A DNA stretch of 64,000 nt from Hydractinia symbiolongicarpus (taxonomy: Eukaryota; Cnidaria; Hydrozoa; Anthoathecata; Hydractiniidae): positions 9,486,001-9,550,000 of the forward strand of contig NC_079883.1 of assembly GCF_029227915.1 (NCBI RefSeq). Direction: 5' to 3'. This document shows positions 26,239-42,216 of the stretch, piece after piece. Position 1 is the stretch's first letter. Each line of letters begins with the position of its first letter. Made by a program: the position numbers and the translations under genes. A model generated the notes under the pieces. The model saw only the letters and a list, made by a program, of their open reading frames with translations, was not told where the DNA came from and did not search any database.

Positions 26239-26619
26239 TTACTTCTTCTGTCCTTTGTCGTTCTTCTTTGGGAGTAAGACAGCTTGAATGTTTGGCAAAA
26301 CACCACCAGCTGCAATGGTTACACCGCTCAAAAGTTTGTTTAATTCTTCATCATTACGAACAGCCAATTGTAAATGTCTTGGAATAATCCTAGCTTTTTT
26401 GTTGTCTCTTGCTGCGTTACCAGCCAACTCCAATATCTCAGCAGATAAATATTCCAAGACGGCTGCTAAGTAAACTGGTGCTCCAGATCCAATTCGGTTA
26501 GCATAGTGCCCTCTACGAAGGAATCTATGCACTCTACCGACTGGAAATTGAAGTCCAGCTCTTGAGGATCTTGTCTTGGCTTTAGCCTTAGCTTTTCCAC
26601 CTTTTCCACGTCCAGACAT
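26239..26619 (-). CDS. H2A: Histone H2A (unit 5)
   Basis: Protein identical to unit 1. Confidence 0.98.
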   Translation of the reverse strand: MSGRGKGGKAKAKAKTRSSRAGLQFPVGRVHRFLRRGHYANRIGSGAPVYLAAVLEYLSAEILELAGNAARDNKKARIIPRHLQLAVRNDEELNKLLSGVTIAAGGVLPNIQAVLLPKKNDKGQKK

Positions 26620-26903
26620 AACTGCGATTTGATTTGTAAGTTAATACAAAAACGTACGAATATTTAACGTAAGTGTTAACGAAATAAACTTTACTCGTTT
26701 TTTCATCATAAAAATAGGATCGAAATCATGTTTTTTTAACCAATCATAATTAAGTATTAAACAAAAGATTTTTTTTTTAACCAATTAAATTGCGTATCGG
26801 CGTTTTCGGATCGAATTCGATCCGATTTTTTTACTTATAAACAAAAAGTTTTGACTTGCAGTTTAATGCTTATTTACAAGTTAAGTAGCAAAAATTTTTA
26901 ACC

Positions 26904-27308
26904 ATGTCTGACGCAGCAGCTAAAGGAGGAAAACAGGCACCTAAAGTAGCCAAGAAAGGTGAAAAAAGAGCCGGCAAAAAAGGAGGAAAGATTGGTGGAA
27001 CTGGTGAAAAGAAACGCAAGAGAAAGAGAAAGGAAAGTTATGCTATTTACATCTACAATGTTTTGAAACAAGTTCACCCAGATGTCGGAGTTTCAAGCAA
27101 AGCTATGAGCATCATGAACTCATTTGTCAACGACATCTTTGAGCGCATTGCTTCCGAAGCTTCGCGTTTGGCTCTTCAAAACAAAAAGTCGACCATCTCT
27201 TCTCGTGAAATTCAAACCGCAGTACGTCTTCTCTTGCCTGGAGAACTTGCAAAACACGCAGTCAGTGAAGGAACAAAAGCCGTCACAAAATACACAAGCA
27301 GCAAGTAA
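26904..27308 (+). CDS. H2B: Histone H2B (unit 5)
   Basis: Protein identical to unit 1. Confidence 0.98.
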   Translation: MSDAAAKGGKQAPKVAKKGEKRAGKKGGKIGGTGEKKRKRKRKESYAIYIYNVLKQVHPDVGVSSKAMSIMNSFVNDIFERIASEASRLALQNKKSTISSREIQTAVRLLLPGELAKHAVSEGTKAVTKYTSSK

Positions 27309-27770
27309 ACCAACGTCTACCAAACACAAACGGTCTTTTTTAAGACCACACATCTTTAAAAAAACATTTACTTGGCGTCACTACAAGTTAACCGAAGTTA
27401 ATAAAACTTCTAAATAATGTGCTTAAGAACACTAGCCTACATTTAAAATACTTCCCCATGTGTGTGTGTGGATTAGCTTCACTTTTCATACGTATTATTA
27501 GCTGTACTTGCAGAAAAGACAAGTACATTGATCCATGTTATTGCTTACATTTAACTTAACCCAGCTTTTCACGGAAACACTCCCAGGCAAATTAACCCTA
27601 CAAAGTATTTCTAAATTTTTTTTGTGTCATATATGACATAGTATCGTATAGCAATAAATGTAACTGTGACAAGACTTTACACATTGTGTAATTTGGAAGC
27701 GTGCACAAAGTAATGTTTTAAAAGATTTGTGGCTATAAAAATAGCCGTTTTTGTTGAGCAATGACAACGC

Positions 27771-28127
<357 letters not shown>

Positions 28128-28605
28128 TTAACAGAATTCAGACAGCTTTAAAAAGAGGCCATAAAATTACCTACTGCTCGTGGAAACACCCTAATTAACC
28201 AATAGAGTTGCGTCATTACAAAATGTTCCGAACATTTTGTACATTTTTTTAAGTAAAACTGTAGTTTTTTTAAAAATTCGTGGTCTTAATGTTTCAGTAA
28301 GGCAATAAATTTGGCATCGTTGGAATTCGCCAAACCTTCTGCTACTTACTAAAAAAAAAAAAAGTCAAAAGCTTTTGTGTATCAGAAGATACAGCCGTTT
28401 TCCCGTAGCCAAAAAACACAGATTTTATAAAAATGTTAAAGTAATGAGCGTAATGTCATTATGCAGCCAATCAGAAATTACTTTCTTAGCACCAATCAAA
28501 TGGTTTGTTTTGAACCTTAGCTGTCAATCAATATGAGAAATAAAACTTTGGCGCGATAGTGCATTTTAGACCGTCTTGTGTATCCGTACTACATCGACTT
28601 CTTAA

Positions 28606-29019
<414 letters not shown>

Positions 29020-29380
29020 GCATCTTACCAAACAAAAAACGGCTATTTTTATAGCCACACATCCATAAAAAATATTACGGCTAGCTTTTTATATCAAACT
29101 TTGTTCTGCTTTCTGTTTAAATTTTATGCTACATAAAAATTTTATGCTACATAAAGTTTGACAATGTTAAAAATATGAAGGGCAAGAAAAGTAAAAGCAA
29201 GAAAATAAGAAATTTAAAAACGAAAATACTTAAACTTAGGGAATCTAATCTTAAAATTACTCTTTTTTAACTGTTTAAGTGACTTAAACAAGTTTAACTT
29301 TGTACCAAGATAATGTTTTTTTGTAAATGTGTGGCTATAAAAATAGCCGTTTGTTAATGTAATAGCCAGATACACACAAA

Positions 29381-29932
29381 TTATTTTTTTGCGGTCTTCT
29401 TTGCTGCCTTTTTGGGAGTCTTTTTGACCTTCTTTGCTGCAGGTTTTTTAGCAACAGGCTTCTTTGTGGGTTTCTTAGCTGCTGGTTTCTTAGCCGAGGC
29501 TTTCTTTGTGGCAGGCTTCTTTGCTGCTTTCTTTGGCGTGCTCTTCTTTGCTGGCTTCTTTTTTGGTGTACTTTTCTTTGCAGTAGGCTTCTTTGCCGTT
29601 GGCTTTTTTGCTGCGGCCTTTTTCTTAGGTTTTTCTTTTTTTACCTGACCTAGCTTGAATGATCCAGAAGCACCAGTGCCTTTAGTTTGAATCAAATCGC
29701 CTGATGTTACTCCTCGTTTAAGAGCCATTTTCAGATGATGATCTGAGTTTTCAGCAACTTTGTAATTTGCATGAATATATTTTGTAATAGCTTGGCGAGA
29801 TGAACCACCGCGTTCCTTTAGGGTAGCGATAGCAGCCTTGATCATGTCCACATATTTAGGGTGATCAGCTGTCTTCTTTGCAGCAGGTTTCTTCTTGGGT
29901 GCGATTTTCTTTGGAGAAGCTGCTTCACTCAT
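29381..29932 (-). CDS. H1: Histone H1 (unit 6)
   Basis: Protein identical to unit 1. Confidence 0.97.
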   Translation of the reverse strand: MSEAASPKKIAPKKKPAAKKTADHPKYVDMIKAAIATLKERGGSSRQAITKYIHANYKVAENSDHHLKMALKRGVTSGDLIQTKGTGASGSFKLGQVKKEKPKKKAAAKKPTAKKPTAKKSTPKKKPAKKSTPKKAAKKPATKKASAKKPAAKKPTKKPVAKKPAAKKVKKTPKKAAKKTAKK

Positions 29933-30511
29933 TTTTAATGTTTTCTTACAACAATCCAACGATAAACGATGCTTGTTATCACAGTAGAAGTATACTAAAC
30001 ATTACCGTGTAAATGAGATATAATTTAAGACGGTGCGAAGTATGCGGACGTAAAAGTACCACTCCCGGGAATTGATTTGGCGCGAAAACAGAAATGTGTG
30101 TTTCTGTACATCGTATAATGTCCGTTTTGGGTGCCGCGACTATGCGAAAGCATGTTAATTTTTATTTGTAGCACGACGCAATAGTCTGAAAGAGAAGCTG
30201 CTGGAGTTTGAGGTCTTCAGCATTACATCTACTCTGTTAATTTGGGCTTCTTCCGCGCCCGTGTTAGGATTTTCATAAAGCGTTCTTTGGTTTGCGTTGC
30301 GTATGTCGGCCTACATCATCGACACGGCCTGTTTCCGGCTATTAGGAGCAATTCATATATTGGGCACTGCGTTTCGACTTTTTTATTAGACCACAGTAAA
30401 AAAATTCACTCACAGAAGTCCCTTTCTTTCATGGCTACAAACACGAAGAATTCTGTCGTAAGTAAAACGAATGCGCAAGCCAAAATAACGATGGGGCGAA
30501 GTCATAAGCAT

Positions 30512-30584
30512 GGCCCTGTGGCCCAATGGATAAGGCATCTGACTACGAATCAGGGGATTCCAGGTTCGACTCCTGGCAGGGTCG
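30512..30584 (+). tRNA. tRNA-Arg (ACG), unit 6
   Basis: Same cloverleaf as unit 1. Confidence 0.95.
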
Positions 30585-30906
30585 CACTGTCGCATTTCGG
30601 CTGCATGGTCTACTGTGTAACGCGCGCGCACGTTCTGGCGTAATGCGTTGATAAACGGAATGTACGCAGTCATATTGGAAAGTAATATCACGCACTTAGT
30701 ATCGTCGCCTTTGTTAGCATTCATGTAAGTTACCATCCACTCGCTACAGTCGCTCTCCATCCTACGGCTAAATCAACAGCCGTGATTTTTACTATGTCGC
30801 CGTCCATCCGTACGCGGTGACAGTTGTAAGCTTTACAGTAACGTGACATGCTCCACAAGCAGTTACGGTGTGTGGACGATGCCTATCATGGCAACGCTTG
30901 TTCTTT

Positions 30907-31093
30907 ATCGCTTCTCGGCCTAATGGCTAAGATCAAGTGTAGTATCTGTTCTTATCAGTTTAATATCTGGTAGGCCATTCTCTGAATGGTCAGTATATTA
31001 ATCTGATTTTTGGCCTTGGGTCATGGAGGTGGATTCATTCACGCCGTGACCACGGGTTGCCTTGGTGTTGCACTATTACCGATGGCGGCCCAC
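30907..31093 (+). ncRNA. U2: U2 snRNA (unit 6)
   Basis: Intact copy. Confidence 0.96.
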
Positions 31094-31283
31094 ATAAGCA
31101 ATAAAAGAATAATAGCAGTCCTCTTTCCGACGGCACTCTGCATAGTCTACGGCGGGAACAAAACGCGTACACTGGGGGAGAATACAGCCTATGCCCCGCG
31201 ACACGGCAGTTTATAACACACTCAAGCCACAAGCATTAACAAACTTTGAAGGGTACCCTCATGCTACGGTGCAGTTCCAACTC

Positions 31284-31449
31284 ATACTTACCTGACGGGG
31301 AAGTAAAGACTGATCAATGAGGGTTTTCTTCCAGAGTGAGGCTCTTGCATTGCACTACGCTTGGGCTGACCTCTGCGATTACTGCAAACGTCAGTAACTC
31401 GACCGTACAATTTCTGGTAGTGGGGGCCTGCGTCCGCGCTCGCCCCCTC
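31284..31449 (+). ncRNA. U1: U1 snRNA (unit 6)
   Basis: Intact copy. Confidence 0.96.
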
Positions 31450-31797
31450 CTTAAGTCAAAATGAATGAGCTTAGAAAAGTTGCGCGGCCAAATGTCGGTG
31501 GTGACTTAAACGCTAAGGTAAAACCTCGCTTGGCTGTTACGAAACGTGATTGCGATATAAGTCCTCGGAAGGCGGCGGAATTTTATTTTATTTGCCATTC
31601 CGTCAGGGTTATTGGATGATCGGCAATAGATCGAGTTTGTATGCATTTGAAAGCTCTTTTTTCTCGTACTATCACCTGAAAATGTCGTAGGAAAATGTCA
31701 TAGGAAACACTTTCAACAACCGCCACGTTCCTTAATTGTTATAACAAGAAATATATCACAGCACCATTGAAATGAAAAGGCAACAAATGAAAATGAA

Positions 31798-31917
31798 AAG
31801 CCTACGACACCGGGAGTTCCCAGGCGGTCCCCCATCCAAGTACTATCCCGGCCCGACGATGCTTAACTTCCGTGATCAGACGAGAACGGGTGTGTTCATC
31901 GTGGTATGGCCGTAGAC
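31798..31917 (-). rRNA. 5S rRNA: 5S rRNA (unit 6)
   Basis: Intact copy with TTTT terminator. Confidence 0.97.
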
Positions 31918-32114
31918 ATTAGTAGGGGCAAATACGTGCAATTTATTTTGACGTTGTGATCAAATTTTTTTATTTAATTTCTTTGAGTTACTTAGGACAA
32001 GGCGTATGCATGGATTATCTATTAGACTTTAAGGTTATAGTTTTGTGAAAAAAACAATGTTTTTTTAAAGATGTGTGGCTATAAAAATAGCCGTTGTTTT
32101 CTGAGTGTAGCGGT

Positions 32115-32495
32115 TTACTTCTTCTGTCCTTTGTCGTTCTTCTTTGGGAGTAAGACAGCTTGAATGTTTGGCAAAACACCACCAGCTGCAATGGTTACAC
32201 CGCTCAAAAGTTTGTTTAATTCTTCATCATTACGAACAGCCAATTGTAAATGTCTTGGAATAATCCTAGCTTTTTTGTTGTCTCTTGCTGCGTTACCAGC
32301 CAACTCCAATATCTCAGCAGATAAATATTCCAAGACGGCTGCTAAGTAAACTGGTGCTCCAGATCCAATTCGGTTAGCATAGTGCCCTCTACGAAGGAAT
32401 CTATGCACTCTACCGACTGGAAATTGAAGTCCAGCTCTTGAGGATCTTGTCTTGGCTTTAGCCTTAGCTTTTCCACCTTTTCCACGTCCAGACAT
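32115..32495 (-). CDS. H2A: Histone H2A (unit 6)
   Basis: Protein identical to unit 1. Confidence 0.98.
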   Translation of the reverse strand: MSGRGKGGKAKAKAKTRSSRAGLQFPVGRVHRFLRRGHYANRIGSGAPVYLAAVLEYLSAEILELAGNAARDNKKARIIPRHLQLAVRNDEELNKLLSGVTIAAGGVLPNIQAVLLPKKNDKGQKK

Positions 32496-32779
32496 AACTG
32501 CGATTTGATTTGTAAGTTAATACAAAAACGTACGAATATTTAACGTAAGTGTTAACGAAATAAACTTTACTCGTTTTTTCATCATAAAAATAGGATCGAA
32601 ATCATGTTTTTTTAACCAATCATAATTAAGTATTAAACAAAAGATTTTTTTTTTAACCAATTAAATTGCGTATCGGCGTTTTCGGATCGAATTCGATCCG
32701 ATTTTTTTACTTATAAACAAAAAGTTTTGACTTGCAGTTTAATGCTTATTTACAAGTTAAGTAGCAAAAATTTTTAACC

Positions 32780-33184
32780 ATGTCTGACGCAGCAGCTAAA
32801 GGAGGAAAACAGGCACCTAAAGTAGCCAAGAAAGGTGAAAAAAGAGCCGGCAAAAAAGGAGGAAAGATTGGTGGAACTGGTGAAAAGAAACGCAAGAGAA
32901 AGAGAAAGGAAAGTTATGCTATTTACATCTACAATGTTTTGAAACAAGTTCACCCAGATGTCGGAGTTTCAAGCAAAGCTATGAGCATCATGAACTCATT
33001 TGTCAACGACATCTTTGAGCGCATTGCTTCCGAAGCTTCGCGTTTGGCTCTTCAAAACAAAAAGTCGACCATCTCTTCTCGTGAAATTCAAACCGCAGTA
33101 CGTCTTCTCTTGCCTGGAGAACTTGCAAAACACGCAGTCAGTGAAGGAACAAAAGCCGTCACAAAATACACAAGCAGCAAGTAA
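32780..33184 (+). CDS. H2B: Histone H2B (unit 6)
   Basis: Protein identical to unit 1. Confidence 0.98.
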   Translation: MSDAAAKGGKQAPKVAKKGEKRAGKKGGKIGGTGEKKRKRKRKESYAIYIYNVLKQVHPDVGVSSKAMSIMNSFVNDIFERIASEASRLALQNKKSTISSREIQTAVRLLLPGELAKHAVSEGTKAVTKYTSSK

Positions 33185-33646
33185 ACCAACGTCTACCAAA
33201 CACAAACGGTCTTTTTTAAGACCACACATCTTTAAAAAAACATTTACTTGGCGTCACTACAAGTTAACCGAAGTTAATAAAACTTCTAAATAATGTGCTT
33301 AAGAACACTAGCCTACATTTAAAATACTTCCCCATGTGTGTGTGTGGATTAGCTTCACTTTTCATACGTATTATTAGCTGTACTTGCAGAAAAGACAAGT
33401 ACATTGATCCATGTTATTGCTTACATTTAACTTAACCCAGCTTTTCACGGAAACACTCCCAGGCAAATTAACCCTACAAAGTATTTCTAAATTTTTTTTG
33501 TGTCATATATGACATAGTATCGTATAGCAATAAATGTAACTGTGACAAGACTTTACACATTGTGTAATTTGGAAGCGTGCACAAAGTAATGTTTTAAAAG
33601 ATTTGTGGCTATAAAAATAGCCGTTTTTGTTGAGCAATGACAACGC

Positions 33647-34003
<357 letters not shown>

Positions 34004-34481
34004 TTAACAGAATTCAGACAGCTTTAAAAAGAGGCCATAAAATTACCTACTGCTCGTGGAAACACCCTAATTAACCAATAGAGTTGCGTCATTACAAAAT
34101 GTTCCGAACATTTTGTACATTTTTTTAAGTAAAACTGTAGTTTTTTTAAAAATTCGTGGTCTTAATGTTTCAGTAAGGCAATAAATTTGGCATCGTTGGA
34201 ATTCGCCAAACCTTCTGCTACTTACTAAAAAAAAAAAAAGTCAAAAGCTTTTGTGTATCAGAAGATACAGCCGTTTTCCCGTAGCCAAAAAACACAGATT
34301 TTATAAAAATGTTAAAGTAATGAGCGTAATGTCATTATGCAGCCAATCAGAAATTACTTTCTTAGCACCAATCAAATGGTTTGTTTTGAACCTTAGCTGT
34401 CAATCAATATGAGAAATAAAACTTTGGCGCGATAGTGCATTTTAGACCGTCTTGTGTATCCGTACTACATCGACTTCTTAA

Positions 34482-34895
<414 letters not shown>

Positions 34896-35256
34896 GCATC
34901 TTACCAAACAAAAAACGGCTATTTTTATAGCCACACATCCATAAAAAATATTACGGCTAGCTTTTTATATCAAACTTTGTTCTGCTTTCTGTTTAAATTT
35001 TATGCTACATAAAAATTTTATGCTACATAAAGTTTGACAATGTTAAAAATATGAAGGGCAAGAAAAGTAAAAGCAAGAAAATAAGAAATTTAAAAACGAA
35101 AATACTTAAACTTAGGGAATCTAATCTTAAAATTACTCTTTTTTAACTGTTTAAGTGACTTAAACAAGTTTAACTTTGTACCAAGATAATGTTTTTTTGT
35201 AAATGTGTGGCTATAAAAATAGCCGTTTGTTAATGTAATAGCCAGATACACACAAA

Positions 35257-35808
35257 TTATTTTTTTGCGGTCTTCTTTGCTGCCTTTTTGGGAGTCTTTT
35301 TGACCTTCTTTGCTGCAGGTTTTTTAGCAACAGGCTTCTTTGTGGGTTTCTTAGCTGCTGGTTTCTTAGCCGAGGCTTTCTTTGTGGCAGGCTTCTTTGC
35401 TGCTTTCTTTGGCGTGCTCTTCTTTGCTGGCTTCTTTTTTGGTGTACTTTTCTTTGCAGTAGGCTTCTTTGCCGTTGGCTTTTTTGCTGCGGCCTTTTTC
35501 TTAGGTTTTTCTTTTTTTACCTGACCTAGCTTGAATGATCCAGAAGCACCAGTGCCTTTAGTTTGAATCAAATCGCCTGATGTTACTCCTCGTTTAAGAG
35601 CCATTTTCAGATGATGATCTGAGTTTTCAGCAACTTTGTAATTTGCATGAATATATTTTGTAATAGCTTGGCGAGATGAACCACCGCGTTCCTTTAGGGT
35701 AGCGATAGCAGCCTTGATCATGTCCACATATTTAGGGTGATCAGCTGTCTTCTTTGCAGCAGGTTTCTTCTTGGGTGCGATTTTCTTTGGAGAAGCTGCT
35801 TCACTCAT
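35257..35808 (-). CDS. H1: Histone H1 (unit 7)
   Basis: Protein identical to unit 1. Confidence 0.97.
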   Translation of the reverse strand: MSEAASPKKIAPKKKPAAKKTADHPKYVDMIKAAIATLKERGGSSRQAITKYIHANYKVAENSDHHLKMALKRGVTSGDLIQTKGTGASGSFKLGQVKKEKPKKKAAAKKPTAKKPTAKKSTPKKKPAKKSTPKKAAKKPATKKASAKKPAAKKPTKKPVAKKPAAKKVKKTPKKAAKKTAKK

Positions 35809-36387
35809 TTTTAATGTTTTCTTACAACAATCCAACGATAAACGATGCTTGTTATCACAGTAGAAGTATACTAAACATTACCGTGTAAATGAGATATAAT
35901 TTAAGACGGTGCGAAGTATGCGGACGTAAAAGTACCACTCCCGGGAATTGATTTGGCGCGAAAACAGAAATGTGTGTTTCTGTACATCGTATAATGTCCG
36001 TTTTGGGTGCCGCGACTATGCGAAAGCATGTTAATTTTTATTTGTAGCACGACGCAATAGTCTGAAAGAGAAGCTGCTGGAGTTTGAGGTCTTCAGCATT
36101 ACATCTACTCTGTTAATTTGGGCTTCTTCCGCGCCCGTGTTAGGATTTTCATAAAGCGTTCTTTGGTTTGCGTTGCGTATGTCGGCCTACATCATCGACA
36201 CGGCCTGTTTCCGGCTATTAGGAGCAATTCATATATTGGGCACTGCGTTTCGACTTTTTTATTAGACCACAGTAAAAAAATTCACTCACAGAAGTCCCTT
36301 TCTTTCATGGCTACAAACACGAAGAATTCTGTCGTAAGTAAAACGAATGCGCAAGCCAAAATAACGATGGGGCGAAGTCATAAGCAT

Positions 36388-36460
36388 GGCCCTGTGGCCC
36401 AATGGATAAGGCATCTGACTACGAATCAGGGGATTCCAGGTTCGACTCCTGGCAGGGTCG
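36388..36460 (+). tRNA. tRNA-Arg (ACG), unit 7
   Basis: Same cloverleaf as unit 1. Confidence 0.95.
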
Positions 36461-36782
36461 CACTGTCGCATTTCGGCTGCATGGTCTACTGTGTAACGCG
36501 CGCGCACGTTCTGGCGTAATGCGTTGATAAACGGAATGTACGCAGTCATATTGGAAAGTAATATCACGCACTTAGTATCGTCGCCTTTGTTAGCATTCAT
36601 GTAAGTTACCATCCACTCGCTACAGTCGCTCTCCATCCTACGGCTAAATCAACAGCCGTGATTTTTACTATGTCGCCGTCCATCCGTACGCGGTGACAGT
36701 TGTAAGCTTTACAGTAACGTGACATGCTCCACAAGCAGTTACGGTGTGTGGACGATGCCTATCATGGCAACGCTTGTTCTTT

Positions 36783-36969
36783 ATCGCTTCTCGGCCTAAT
36801 GGCTAAGATCAAGTGTAGTATCTGTTCTTATCAGTTTAATATCTGGTAGGCCATTCTCTGAATGGTCAGTATATTAATCTGATTTTTGGCCTTGGGTCAT
36901 GGAGGTGGATTCATTCACGCCGTGACCACGGGTTGCCTTGGTGTTGCACTATTACCGATGGCGGCCCAC
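36783..36969 (+). ncRNA. U2: U2 snRNA (unit 7)
   Basis: Intact copy. Confidence 0.96.
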
Positions 36970-37159
36970 ATAAGCAATAAAAGAATAATAGCAGTCCTCT
37001 TTCCGACGGCACTCTGCATAGTCTACGGCGGGAACAAAACGCGTACACTGGGGGAGAATACAGCCTATGCCCCGCGACACGGCAGTTTATAACACACTCA
37101 AGCCACAAGCATTAACAAACTTTGAAGGGTACCCTCATGCTACGGTGCAGTTCCAACTC

Positions 37160-37325
37160 ATACTTACCTGACGGGGAAGTAAAGACTGATCAATGAGGGT
37201 TTTCTTCCAGAGTGAGGCTCTTGCATTGCACTACGCTTGGGCTGACCTCTGCGATTACTGCAAACGTCAGTAACTCGACCGTACAATTTCTGGTAGTGGG
37301 GGCCTGCGTCCGCGCTCGCCCCCTC
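37160..37325 (+). ncRNA. U1: U1 snRNA (unit 7)
   Basis: Intact copy. Confidence 0.96.
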
Positions 37326-37673
37326 CTTAAGTCAAAATGAATGAGCTTAGAAAAGTTGCGCGGCCAAATGTCGGTGGTGACTTAAACGCTAAGGTAAAAC
37401 CTCGCTTGGCTGTTACGAAACGTGATTGCGATATAAGTCCTCGGAAGGCGGCGGAATTTTATTTTATTTGCCATTCCGTCAGGGTTATTGGATGATCGGC
37501 AATAGATCGAGTTTGTATGCATTTGAAAGCTCTTTTTTCTCGTACTATCACCTGAAAATGTCGTAGGAAAATGTCATAGGAAACACTTTCAACAACCGCC
37601 ACGTTCCTTAATTGTTATAACAAGAAATATATCACAGCACCATTGAAATGAAAAGGCAACAAATGAAAATGAA

Positions 37674-37793
37674 AAGCCTACGACACCGGGAGTTCCCAGG
37701 CGGTCCCCCATCCAAGTACTATCCCGGCCCGACGATGCTTAACTTCCGTGATCAGACGAGAACGGGTGTGTTCATCGTGGTATGGCCGTAGAC
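37674..37793 (-). rRNA. 5S rRNA: 5S rRNA (unit 7)
   Basis: Intact copy with TTTT terminator. Confidence 0.97.
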
Positions 37794-37990
37794 ATTAGTA
37801 GGGGCAAATACGTGCAATTTATTTTGACGTTGTGATCAAATTTTTTTATTTAATTTCTTTGAGTTACTTAGGACAAGGCGTATGCATGGATTATCTATTA
37901 GACTTTAAGGTTATAGTTTTGTGAAAAAAACAATGTTTTTTTAAAGATGTGTGGCTATAAAAATAGCCGTTGTTTTCTGAGTGTAGCGGT

Positions 37991-38371
37991 TTACTTCTTC
38001 TGTCCTTTGTCGTTCTTCTTTGGGAGTAAGACAGCTTGAATGTTTGGCAAAACACCACCAGCTGCAATGGTTACACCGCTCAAAAGTTTGTTTAATTCTT
38101 CATCATTACGAACAGCCAATTGTAAATGTCTTGGAATAATCCTAGCTTTTTTGTTGTCTCTTGCTGCGTTACCAGCCAACTCCAATATCTCAGCAGATAA
38201 ATATTCCAAGACGGCTGCTAAGTAAACTGGTGCTCCAGATCCAATTCGGTTAGCATAGTGCCCTCTACGAAGGAATCTATGCACTCTACCGACTGGAAAT
38301 TGAAGTCCAGCTCTTGAGGATCTTGTCTTGGCTTTAGCCTTAGCTTTTCCACCTTTTCCACGTCCAGACAT
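37991..38371 (-). CDS. H2A: Histone H2A (unit 7)
   Basis: Protein identical to unit 1. Confidence 0.98.
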   Translation of the reverse strand: MSGRGKGGKAKAKAKTRSSRAGLQFPVGRVHRFLRRGHYANRIGSGAPVYLAAVLEYLSAEILELAGNAARDNKKARIIPRHLQLAVRNDEELNKLLSGVTIAAGGVLPNIQAVLLPKKNDKGQKK

Positions 38372-38655
38372 AACTGCGATTTGATTTGTAAGTTAATACA
38401 AAAACGTACGAATATTTAACGTAAGTGTTAACGAAATAAACTTTACTCGTTTTTTCATCATAAAAATAGGATCGAAATCATGTTTTTTTAACCAATCATA
38501 ATTAAGTATTAAACAAAAGATTTTTTTTTTAACCAATTAAATTGCGTATCGGCGTTTTCGGATCGAATTCGATCCGATTTTTTTACTTATAAACAAAAAG
38601 TTTTGACTTGCAGTTTAATGCTTATTTACAAGTTAAGTAGCAAAAATTTTTAACC

Positions 38656-38991
38656 ATGTCTGACGCAGCAGCTAAAGGAGGAAAACAGGCACCTAAAGTA
38701 GCCAAGAAAGGTGAAAAAAGAGCCGGCAAAAAAGGAGGAAAGATTGGTGGAACTGGTGAAAAGAAACGCAAGAGAAAGAGAAAGGAAAGTTATGCTATTT
38801 ACATCTACAATGTTTTGAAACAAGTTCACCCAGATGTCGGAGTTTCAAGCAAAGCTATGAGCATCATGAACTCATTTGTCAACGACATCTTTGAGCGCAT
38901 TGCTTCCGAAGCTTCGCGTTTGGCTCTTCAAAACAAAAAGTCGACCGTCTACCAAACACAAACGGTCTTTTTTAAGACCACACATCTTTAA
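38656..38991 (+). pseudogene. H2B: Histone H2B with C-terminal deletion (unit 7)
   Basis: A 120-bp deletion joins 38946 to 38947, with at most 1 bp of microhomology. It removes the last 37 H2B codons, the stop codon and the start of the 3' UTR. The first 97 residues are normal. The frame then continues through the former 3' UTR and the histone hairpin (38964-38979) for 14 foreign residues to a TAA at 38989-38991. The third histone-fold helix, the alpha-C helix and the ubiquitination lysine are missing. Promoter and hairpin are intact, so the gene may be transcribed, but processing a few nt after the hairpin would leave no stop codon in the mRNA. Confidence 0.93.
38964..38979 (+). terminator. 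H2B 3' stem-loop inside the altered reading frame
   Basis: The GGTCTT-TTTT-AAGACC hairpin is unchanged, but lies upstream of the only in-frame stop codon of the deleted H2B. Confidence 0.88.
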
Positions 38992-39402
38992 AAAAACATT
39001 TACTTGGCGTCACTACAAGTTAACCGAAGTTAATAAAACTTCTAAATAATGTGCTTAAGAACACTAGCCTACATTTAAAATACTTCCCCATGTGTGTGTG
39101 TGGATTAGCTTCACTTTTCATACGTATTATTAGCTGTACTTGCAGAAAAGACAAGTACATTGATCCATGTTATTGCTTACATTTAACTTAACCCAGCTTT
39201 TCACGGAAACACTCCCAGGCAAATTAACCCTACAAAGTATTTCTAAATTTTTTTTGTGTCATATATGACATAGTATCGTATAGCAATAAATGTAACTGTG
39301 ACAAGACTTTACACATTGTGTAATTTGGAAGCGTGCACAAAGTAATGTTTTAAAAGATTTGTGGCTATAAAAATAGCCGTTTTTGTTGAGCAATGACAAC
39401 GC

Positions 39403-39759
<357 letters not shown>

Positions 39760-40237
39760 TTAACAGAATTCAGACAGCTTTAAAAAGAGGCCATAAAATT
39801 ACCTACTGCTCGTGGAAACACCCTAATTAACCAATAGAGTTGCGTCATTACAAAATGTTCCGAACATTTTGTACATTTTTTTAAGTAAAACTGTAGTTTT
39901 TTTAAAAATTCGTGGTCTTAATGTTTCAGTAAGGCAATAAATTTGGCATCGTTGGAATTCGCCAAACCTTCTGCTACTTACTAAAAAAAAAAAAAGTCAA
40001 AAGCTTTTGTGTATCAGAAGATACAGCCGTTTTCCCGTAGCCAAAAAACACAGATTTTATAAAAATGTTAAAGTAATGAGCGTAATGTCATTATGCAGCC
40101 AATCAGAAATTACTTTCTTAGCACCAATCAAATGGTTTGTTTTGAACCTTAGCTGTCAATCAATATGAGAAATAAAACTTTGGCGCGATAGTGCATTTTA
40201 GACCGTCTTGTGTATCCGTACTACATCGACTTCTTAA

Positions 40238-40651
<414 letters not shown>

Positions 40652-41012
40652 GCATCTTACCAAACAAAAAACGGCTATTTTTATAGCCACACATCCATAA
40701 AAAATATTACGGCTAGCTTTTTATATCAAACTTTGTTCTGCTTTCTGTTTAAATTTTATGCTACATAAAAATTTTATGCTACATAAAGTTTGACAATGTT
40801 AAAAATATGAAGGGCAAGAAAAGTAAAAGCAAGAAAATAAGAAATTTAAAAACGAAAATACTTAAACTTAGGGAATCTAATCTTAAAATTACTCTTTTTT
40901 AACTGTTTAAGTGACTTAAACAAGTTTAACTTTGTACCAAGATAATGTTTTTTTGTAAATGTGTGGCTATAAAAATAGCCGTTTGTTAATGTAATAGCCA
41001 GATACACACAAA

Positions 41013-41564
41013 TTATTTTTTTGCGGTCTTCTTTGCTGCCTTTTTGGGAGTCTTTTTGACCTTCTTTGCTGCAGGTTTTTTAGCAACAGGCTTCTTTGTG
41101 GGTTTCTTAGCTGCTGGTTTCTTAGCCGAGGCTTTCTTTGTGGCAGGCTTCTTTGCTGCTTTCTTTGGCGTGCTCTTCTTTGCTGGCTTCTTTTTTGGTG
41201 TACTTTTCTTTGCAGTAGGCTTCTTTGCCGTTGGCTTTTTTGCTGCGGCCTTTTTCTTAGGTTTTTCTTTTTTTACCTGACCTAGCTTGAATGATCCAGA
41301 AGCACCAGTGCCTTTAGTTTGAATCAAATCGCCTGATGTTACTCCTCGTTTAAGAGCCATTTTCAGATGATGATCTGAGTTTTCAGCAACTTTGTAATTT
41401 GCATGAATATATTTTGTAATAGCTTGGCGAGATGAACCACCGCGTTCCTTTAGGGTAGCGATAGCAGCCTTGATCATGTCCACATATTTAGGGTGATCAG
41501 CTGTCTTCTTTGCAGCAGGTTTCTTCTTGGGTGCGATTTTCTTTGGAGAAGCTGCTTCACTCAT
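41013..41564 (-). CDS. H1: Histone H1 (unit 8)
   Basis: Protein identical to unit 1. Confidence 0.97.
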   Translation of the reverse strand: MSEAASPKKIAPKKKPAAKKTADHPKYVDMIKAAIATLKERGGSSRQAITKYIHANYKVAENSDHHLKMALKRGVTSGDLIQTKGTGASGSFKLGQVKKEKPKKKAAAKKPTAKKPTAKKSTPKKKPAKKSTPKKAAKKPATKKASAKKPAAKKPTKKPVAKKPAAKKVKKTPKKAAKKTAKK

Positions 41565-42143
41565 TTTTAATGTTTTCTTACAACAATCCAACGATAAACG
41601 ATGCTTGTTATCACAGTAGAAGTATACTAAACATTACCGTGTAAATGAGATATAATTTAAGACGGTGCGAAGTATGCGGACGTAAAAGTACCACTCCCGG
41701 GAATTGATTTGGCGCGAAAACAGAAATGTGTGTTTCTGTACATCGTATAATGTCCGTTTTGGGTGCCGCGACTATGCGAAAGCATGTTAATTTTTATTTG
41801 TAGCACGACGCAATAGTCTGAAAGAGAAGCTGCTGGAGTTTGAGGTCTTCAGCATTACATCTACTCTGTTAATTTGGGCTTCTTCCGCGCCCGTGTTAGG
41901 ATTTTCATAAAGCGTTCTTTGGTTTGCGTTGCGTATGTCGGCCTACATCATCGACACGGCCTGTTTCCGGCTATTAGGAGCAATTCATATATTGGGCACT
42001 GCGTTTCGACTTTTTTATTAGACCACAGTAAAAAAATTCACTCACAGAAGTCCCTTTCTTTCATGGCTACAAACACGAAGAATTCTGTCGTAAGTAAAAC
42101 GAATGCGCAAGCCAAAATAACGATGGGGCGAAGTCATAAGCAT

Positions 42144-42216
42144 GGCCCTGTGGCCCAATGGATAAGGCATCTGACTACGAATCAGGGGATTCCAGGTTCG
42201 ACTCCTGGCAGGGTCG
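42144..42216 (+). tRNA. tRNA-Arg (ACG), unit 8
   Basis: Same cloverleaf as unit 1. Confidence 0.95.
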
